From Tetraselmis striata (lineage: Eukaryota; Chlorophyta; Chlorodendrophyceae; Chlorodendrales; Chlorodendraceae), in contig VCJN01000810.1 of assembly GCA_006384855.1 (NCBI GenBank), positions 62,001-126,000 on the forward strand: a stretch of DNA of 64,000 bases, written 5' to 3'. The position numbers and the translations under genes are program-made. Position 1 is the first letter of the stretch, and every line of letters begins with the position of its first letter. Below, one piece after another: positions 57,804 to 64,000 of this stretch. A model generated the notes under the pieces. That model had not been told where the DNA came from. It did no database searches and worked only from the letters and a program-made list of their open reading frames with translations.

Positions 57804-60800
57804 ATGCAGGCCAGCGTGGCGAGCTTGCTGTCCACTGGGCGGCGACCTGCCAGCACGTTGGCCACCGATGGTGAGTAGCTCCTCCAACCTAGCCCCAGCC
57901 TCGCCGACCCCCCTGATGTCACTTTGGCGCTCGGGCCCCAGTCACGTTTATCCCATCCCCTGTCCCTGTTGCGGCCAGGCACCTACCTCGCCCTGAGCTG
58001 CCCCGACGCGTCGGCGCTGTCGGTGCTGTGCCTGTCGGCGCTGGACGCGCCGCCGCTGTCGCTGGCGAGCGAGCTGCAGCATCGGCCGGCCACCGCGCTG
58101 GCGCTGGGCCGGGTGGGTGCCCCCCCGCACCCTCTGCCTCGCCACCCCAGCCGTCGGAACACCCATTCCCCGCGCCCCTTTCCTTGCCACCCGGGCGCTG
58201 CAACTCAGCCTCCACAGCAGCCATTGTATCTTGGCCCGTTTGTCTTTTTTGCCAGCTTCCTTCTGATGCAGGCCATCCGCCAGCGCTCATCCTCCCCGCC
58301 CCGCGTGCCCCCGCCTCCCTGGCGCTGCCTCGCCCTGGATGAGCGCAGGCGGCGCTCGGCTCCAGCGACCCCTCTGCAGGCGCCGGCGGGACGCTGCTGC
58401 TTGTGGCGGCCTCTCGTGAGGCGGTGGTGGGTTGGGACGTGGAGGTGCTGGCTGCCCCCCCCCCTCCCAACCTCCCCCCCCCCAACCTCCCGAGGGGGGA
58501 AGGGGGCCTCCCGGGCTGCGCCTCCCTGGCCTGGGGAAGAACAGAGTCGGATTTTGTGGTGTATCAGAGCACTCACCCCTGAAGGGAGTGTCTCCACACA
58601 CCAAGTCGGTACATTGACAAGGCTTATCTCGGGCTGAATATCCATAGACAGGGTCACCCTCTTGCTCGAGCTGCTCCGGCCAATGAGAGAAGCCGCCACA
58701 GGTCGGGTCCGGGTGCGCCTCCCGGACAATGTCTGAATGGAGAAGCCGTAGGAGGAGACGGCTTGCGGATACGTCCCGCACGATCGATCGCAGCATCACC
58801 TGCTCTGGCTCATCTTGGGGAGATGAACCCGGATCAAGCCGGGTTGTTATCCCAGGGGCGATTGCGAGCACAGCTGTGGGTGGCCCCTCTCCGCTCACGC
58901 GGAGCCCTCTGCGCCGCGGCTCGCAGGCGGCGTACGGCGCGGCGGCGGACGGCCTGCCGCTGGGGCTGCCGCACGAGCTCATCCGCGGGCAGGGGCCGGT
59001 GGAGGCGCTGGCGCTGCAGCCGGGCGGCGGCCAGGTGGCCATCGCGGCGGGGGAGGTGGTGCTGGTGGTGGAGCTCGCCACGCGCGAGGTGGACTCCCCC
59101 CCCCTCTCCTTCCCCCTTCCACGACTGTCACCGCCTGGCACGTCACCCCGCGGCCTGTACTGTTTTAAAAGGACGGGTGAGGGCTATACCCAGACGCGGT
59201 GATGCCCTTAAACTGCCTGCAGCTCCCAATGAGGTTACTCTCTCCAGAACGGGTGCTTTGTATTGCTCGGCCTGATTCTATCATCACAAAAGGACTCCCC
59301 ACAGGGGGGGGGGGGTCATGGGGGTCAGGGGTGCCAGTAAAGGCGCTACGTACTGCCCGCTGTGCCGCACCATGGCTGTAGCAACGCCGGTACAGAAAAC
59401 ATGTGAATTTCGGCCGGGAATGATGATCGTTATTGCAAACCCTGCCCCCTGGCCGGGAGCGCGATGCGGATGTAACGGCGTGATACGTGCAGTTTCGCAC
59501 AGACTGCGTGAGGATTCCGACGGGGGGCAGTCCGCCTGATTGCACAGGGTGTTTGGGGGGAAACCCCATGTCTGAGCGGCGTTTGAAGCGGCTGCTGATG
59601 GGGTGACATGACATGGCCGGGAATGATGATCGTCATTGCATCCCTTAGTTATTATTGCAAACGAGCAGCACCCTGCCCCCTGCCATATAAGCGCTAAGTA
59701 GTAGCACATTGCCGCTGCAGTGACATTATAACCCCTAGCATGAACCCCGTGTGATTAACCGGGGGGGGGGGGGGGGGGGGGGTCATTATGGGGGTGATGT
59801 CACTGTCCTGGGTCGCCCGGTGGGGCGGCGGCGCGGGCGGATGGCAGCAACGGGGCGGTCGAGTTGCTGACGTGGTGCCACCCGGTGTGGCGGGGCCGCG
59901 GGGGGGGCGGGGGGGGGTGATGCAGGTGGCCTTCCGGCTGGAGGGGCACCGCGAGGCGGTCGGCGCGCTGCAGTACTGCTCGCACAATGCGGACCTGCTG
60001 GTCACCGCGGGCGACGACCGCACCTTCAAGCTGTGGGACCTGCAGGCGAGCCCCCCCCCCCCCCCCCCCCCCCCCCCGCGCGCGCCCCTCTCTCAGTTGC
60101 CACCCCACAGGCTGGCGTGAACGAGGACGAGAACGACCATTTTGAAAAGAGCAAAAGAAACGGACTCAGGCGCAAACCAGAACACAAATAGCAACAACAC
60201 AATATTACGTAAAGCAACTGTTCTATGTATAGGAAAAGGAAGTGCGATTACAAGAGCACTGCGAATGAGAGCCTGCCCTTCCTGCCAGACGTCACATCTA
60301 GACACAACCATGGGGGATGTTCTTGCAATAGGTTGCATGCAAGCCGTGGTTTGAGGCGATTTATAGGTATGCCGTCTACCGGCTGTGTTTATCGGCTGTG
60401 AATTTCGGCGCTTGATATTCCGAATCGTCTGCAGTTATTTCTTATCTGCACTCGCTATTCTATAGTGCCGGCACTGACCCCGCAAGCCGAGCACGTATCG
60501 AACACTACCACATTAGATCCTGTTAACATACCAATGCCCTGGCTGTGATGGGCGTGTCGGCACCCGCAGTCAAGCAAGGAACCGACTCTGCACAGCAAAA
60601 CATTTCTGCACTCAAACTACCGTACGTGACTATTCAACCTGAATATCCAGCACCCGCTACTTTAGGTGATGACGGCCACACATGAGGTAAAACCCCTCCC
60701 CCCCCCCCCCCCCCCCCCGCCGGCCCCCGGGTTGCCGCGCATGCAGGAGGGCGCGCTGCTGTATCAGTCCACCATCCTGTCCGCCTCCCCGCTGACGGCG

Positions 60801-62945
60801 CTCGCGATGGACCCCACCTACCCCCGCCTCAGCATCGGCGCCGCAGATGGCACCGTGAGCTTCCCCCCCCCCCCCCCCCCCCCTTTTCCCTCCCTCTTCC
60901 CTCCCTTTACCTGCCCTCCCTCCCCCTCCCCCTGCCACCCAAACCCCCCCAAACCTTCCACCGACCATACAGGTGCCGACGCGATTCTAAGGTCACTGCG
61001 AATAAGAGCCTGTCCTGCCTGCCCGCGGTGAAATATAGACGAAACAATGGCGATTGCAGGTTGCATGCAACCCCAATTTGAGGCTTATAAAACGGGGGCC
61101 CGTGAGTGAGCCGGCACCCGTAGACAATCCCGCAGGACGTACCTTGCTCCACTGGGGTGTGCGGGCCCCAAAACGAACGCGTCGTTGCCGCCATCGAGTC
61201 GAGCTTCCATGCGGTTGCCGTGTCGTATGCTGATCAATGCCCAGATGAGTATGCACGCTTTCCACCTTTGCTATGGGGTTACAACCAGCGGTGGGTGACG
61301 GGCCCGTTGGCCTTGCTCACTCAGGGGCTGGCTGGCTGGCTGACGGGCGCGGGCGGGCTGCAGGTGCGCTTCTTTGACATCGCCGACCCGCGCGGAGTGC
61401 GCAGCCTGCAGGTTGCCCCCCCCCCCCCCCCCTCCCGTTTCACTCCTCTACGCTTCCCCTCCTTCGGTGGCCACCTGCCCCACCTTGCCTTTGGGGGGGG
61501 GGGGGGGGGGGGCTCTTTTCCTGCTGCAGGAGAGACACACCGTGGTGGTCGCGGCTGTGTGGGCTGTGCGCAGGGAAGGAGGGGGGCTGGCTGGAGGAGG
61601 GGGAGGGGAGGGGAGGAGGCCGGGGCGCTCCATCCATCCCTGCTCCTGCCATCACGCAGCCGAGCTCTTCATGCTGGGGCCCGGCAGCGCTGTTGTGGCA
61701 CCGGTGCAACACGGACCGCGATACCAGCTCATCAGCACGCCCCGCCTGATAGGGCACCGCGCTGCACAAATTCACCGCCGCTGTACGCCAGCGTCATTTG
61801 AGAGAACAGTGTGCCGGCCACAAACCCTGAGAGCAGCGGCGGGCGGTGTTCTTGTTGCACCCAGCCCTCCCTTCCGCGAGCTCATTCGCCGCACGATACG
61901 CGCTCGGCTTGGACTCGGTCACCGGGGTGTACCGATAGGACATGGGGGATGGGCTTCATCCTCTTGTAGTGCGGGCGAGATGCTGAGGGTTTTAGGCTCG
62001 GCGCACTGCCTTGAGGGTTTGAGCCCTAAACCCTATAATAAGCGCAGTGCGCGAAGTCACTTCCTGTGCTTGCAATTCATGCTAAATCGCAGAATAGGGC
62101 CGCCCTCGTGGCGTGACCGCTGATGCCCCCCCCCCCCCCCCCTTGATACCCACTTCTTCACGCTCGCGACCCCGGGGCGAACAGACGCTGGATGTGGGGC
62201 GGATGGTGGAGCGCGCGGTGGGGCAGGTGGCGGCGGCGGCGGCGGAGGCGGCGGGGCGGGGCACGCGCACGGTGAGGGTGATCAACAGCCAGCCGGCGTG
62301 GCGCACCGCAGCTGGGGGCGCGGAGGCGCCGGGCGGGGCGGAGGAGGCGGGGGGCGAGCAGGCGCTGGACGCCATGATGAGCGTGCGCACCACCTCGGGT
62401 GCGCCCGCCATAGCCCGGACTGCCTGGCTTTGGAGAGACCCAGGAGGAGGGGTGTCGGGGGGGGAGCGGGGGGTCACTGCGGGCGCGGGCTGCGTGGTCT
62501 CTGGCGGTCGGCTGGTGGCTGATGGCCACCTGTGCATGCGGGGGGAGCAGGGTGCGTGGAGCGGCTGCACTACGCCGCCGCCACGAGCCGGGTGCACGGC
62601 GGAGAGACCGGGCTGCTGGTCGCCCCCTCTCCCTCCCCTTTGTCTCTCACTGCCACGCACCCACTCACGCACCCTTTGCCTGCTCCGCCCCCCCCCCCCC
62701 TCCCCCCCCCCCCCCCACCCCCCCAACCTTCCCCCCTCCACCCCCCTGCACCCTCAAAGCCACCCTCAAAGCCACATGCCTGGTGTGAACGGCGGGCCCC
62801 ATGCTGAGGGCCGCTCCTCTCTTCCGCCGCCGCGCTGACCTACTCCGGTGCCGGTGGTTGGGGGTCACAGGCGGAGGCGCCGCGCCTGCTGGTGGGCACA
62901 CCACGCGGGTTGGCGTCCATCGACTCGCACACGTACGACCTGCAG
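57804..62945 (+). CDS. WD40-repeat protein, WDR27-like (5' part; continues beyond the last exon seen)
   Basis: Eleven in-phase exons: 57804-57870, 57979-58112, 58349-58444, 58927-59088, 59926-60045, 60747-60854, 61364-61411, 61530-61565, 62185-62398, 62551-62618, 62871-62945; 376 codons so far, ending at an open donor (CAG|gtacgc), so the 3' end is missing. WD-type blades: AASREAVVGWDVE (exon 3); PVEALALQPGGGQVAIAAGE (exon 4); LEGHREAVGALQYCSHNADL then LVTAGDDRTFKLWDLQ (exon 5); YQSTILSASPLTALAMDP then GAADGT (exon 6); VRFFDIADPRGVRSLQ (exon 7); GTPRGLASIDSHTYDLQ (exon 11). The YQS.LSASPL.AL...GAADG segment is what I associate with WDR27 homologues. Exon 5 appears to use a GC donor. Exons 8-10 are the least certain. 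Confidence 0.7.
60232..60355. mobile_element. Degraded MITE-like copy in WD40-gene intron 5
   Basis: CACTGCGAATGAGAGCCTGC and GGTTGCATGCAAGC match the copy at 60972-61120. The termini are eroded. Confidence 0.4.
60972..61120. mobile_element. MITE-like copy in WD40-gene intron 6
   Basis: Starts GGTGCCGACGCGATTCTAAG, ends GTGAGTGAGCCGGCACCCG. The interior has AATAAGAGCCTGTCCTGCCT, GGTTGCATGCAACC and TTTGAGGCTTATAA. Length is 149 bp. Confidence 0.6.
61990..62040. repeat. Telomere-motif hairpin in WD40-gene intron 8
   Basis: AGGGTTTGAGCCCTAAACCCT at 62012-62032 is an inverted repeat of AGGGTTT around a 7-base loop. Confidence 0.6.
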
Positions 62946-63321
62946 GTACGCGCCACCCTCTGCTCCCCACTTCCCCCCCCCCCCCTTTTCTCCCAAGCGC
63001 CTCTATACCACCACGGCATGGGCGATACATGGCATTGAGGGTTGCCTGGGCGGCTGCGGGCGAGGCACACGGTGAGACGGGGCGTCTCCCTGTACTCAGG
63101 CTTGAAGCGGCCGTGGCGATGATGTGCCTCGACTTGCCAACTTATCCGCCTGATTTCCCAATCGGTGTCACCTTGACCCCACCGTGTCGCCCCGGCTGGG
63201 TGTCACGAGGGGTAGGGGTGTGCCGTGCGCATGTGTCTTATGCGGCTGGCAAAGTGTGCATCCGCGGCATACTGCTTTTATTCAGCTGTTTCTCTTCGGG
63301 GTGGAATCGCAGCGACTGTTT

Positions 63322-63482
63322 GGGTGCCGACGCACGTTCTAAGGAATCGTATTAGATAAGACAGCGCCCACCTTTCGTCCCCTAAAAGTCGAATGAATAT
63401 GTAACAGAGCTAAAAAAAGTGCCGCCAGGCAACCCCAACAAGTCTCGTACTATTATCTTTTCCATTCAAGTGCGCCGGCACC
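63322..63482. mobile_element. MITE-like copy
   Basis: Left end GGGTGCCGACGCACGTTCTA; the right end, reverse-complemented, is GGTGCCGGCGCACTTGAATG. Length is 161 bp; the interior is diverged. Confidence 0.5.
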
Positions 63483-63837
63483 AGCAGTGCTCGATGGGCG
63501 ATGCATGGTGACTTATACATGTGCATGATTGAAGTGGCGGGGGTGGGGGGGGGGGTGGGGGGGGGGTAAACGCTTGTAGACTTTTCAACTCAAGACGCCA
63601 CAGGCAGACACATGGATGCCGCCACCGCGGAGAGAGATGCAAAACACTTTGGCGGTATACATTGATAATACGTAGCGGCAATCCAGCACCTGCAGATGTG
63701 GTGTGGGTGACTGACTGCCGCCCACCCAGACATGCGCACATTTCTTGTCTTCCGCCGATGGTCAAGGTAGAACGTCGACATGCTGCCCTTACAAGTATGC
63801 CCTATGTAATCACATATTAAAGTTCAATATGTATCCC

Positions 63838-64000
63838 GGTGCCGACGCACCTATAAGAACTCCAGTTGAAGCCTATTGGAGCTCCAAATAAGCTGGTAGA
63901 CAAATCTATGCTATGATTCCGCGATAGAGTTTCGCCTGCATTTGACGTCTGACAGGCAGGGCGGGTTCTTCTTCGCAGCGTTCTTTTGACCGCGCCGGCA
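63838..64000. mobile_element. MITE-like copy cut by the window edge
   Basis: Left end GGTGCCGACGCACCTATAAG then AAC; right end GTTCTTTTGACCGCGCCGGC. This copy best defines the family: TIRs of about 22 bp with mismatches, and GACAGGCAGGGCGGGTTCTT next to the right TIR. Confidence 0.6.

Larger units (their letters stand above)
62946..64000. other. Window end: intron or 3' flank of the WD40 gene with two MITEs
   Basis: No further WD exon was recognised. It contains two family copies and a G-rich run (63538-63568). Either a long intron continues past the window, or exon 11 is mis-modelled and the gene ends nearby. Confidence 0.4.

Noticed and set aside
58550..58880. Possible structured RNA or transposon piece in WD40-gene intron 3
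   Set aside because: I compared it by eye with U1, U2 and U5 signatures and found no match; the minus ORF there has no recognised domain.
1..64000. CRISPR arrays, prokaryotic operons, rRNA or tRNA genes
   Set aside because: No spaced identical repeats, no polycistronic layout, and no recognisable tRNA cloverleaf or rRNA core sequence were seen; all gene evidence is eukaryotic.

Overview
This is a window of nuclear DNA from a green alga (Viridiplantae). It is GC-rich, and its real genes are cut into many short exons. Donors are mostly GTGCGC or GTGAG-like and acceptors are GCAG. Two genes point to a plastid with starch: a soluble starch synthase of the SSIII type (three CBM53-like modules plus a GT5 catalytic domain) and a plastid-type ribosomal protein bS21 with a transit-peptide-like N-terminus. 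Plant-type telomere motifs (CCCTAAA/TTTAGGG) also occur. I cannot name the genus from sequence alone.

Layout. 0-2.6 kb: a decayed tyrosine-recombinase element. 2.6-4.3 kb: inverted fragments of a non-LTR retrotransposon and a small MITE. 4.56-5.0 kb: an intronless three-helix membrane protein. 5.8-8.5 kb (minus): a DNA 3'-phosphatase of the PNKP type fused to a DNA polymerase X-type 8-kDa/HhH domain. 9-30 kb: gene-poor, repeat-rich DNA with a foldback structure, a retroelement endonuclease-domain ORF (12.4-13.4 kb), three decayed piggyBac-like transposase pieces (15, 21 and 28 kb), an unrecognised zinc-finger/Tudor-like locus (22-24 kb), a small spliced basic protein (25.8-26.3 kb) and a 225-bp in-frame tandem repeat (27 kb). 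30.7-64 kb: a gene-dense half with starch synthase III (+), bS21c (-), an ASPL/TUG-like UBX protein (+), a conserved five-exon protein of unknown function (+) and a WD40 protein resembling WDR27 (+, unfinished at the window end).

How they fit together. The host genes are unrelated housekeeping genes: plastid starch synthesis, plastid translation, p97/Cdc48 adaptor biology and DNA end repair. They do not form a pathway or cluster. bS21c and the ASPL-like gene are divergently arranged around about 740 bp.

Pervasive non-coding signals. Long pure C (or G) runs sit in introns, very often directly behind the 5' splice site and usually as C on the sense strand. A MITE family with ends like GGTGCCGRCGC is concentrated in introns at 47-64 kb. 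Telomere-motif palindromes recur at four places. Exon models were built by hand from reading frame, splice dinucleotides and phase. For the PNKP-like, starch synthase, bS21, ASPL-like and 242-aa genes the exon lengths sum to a whole number of codons.
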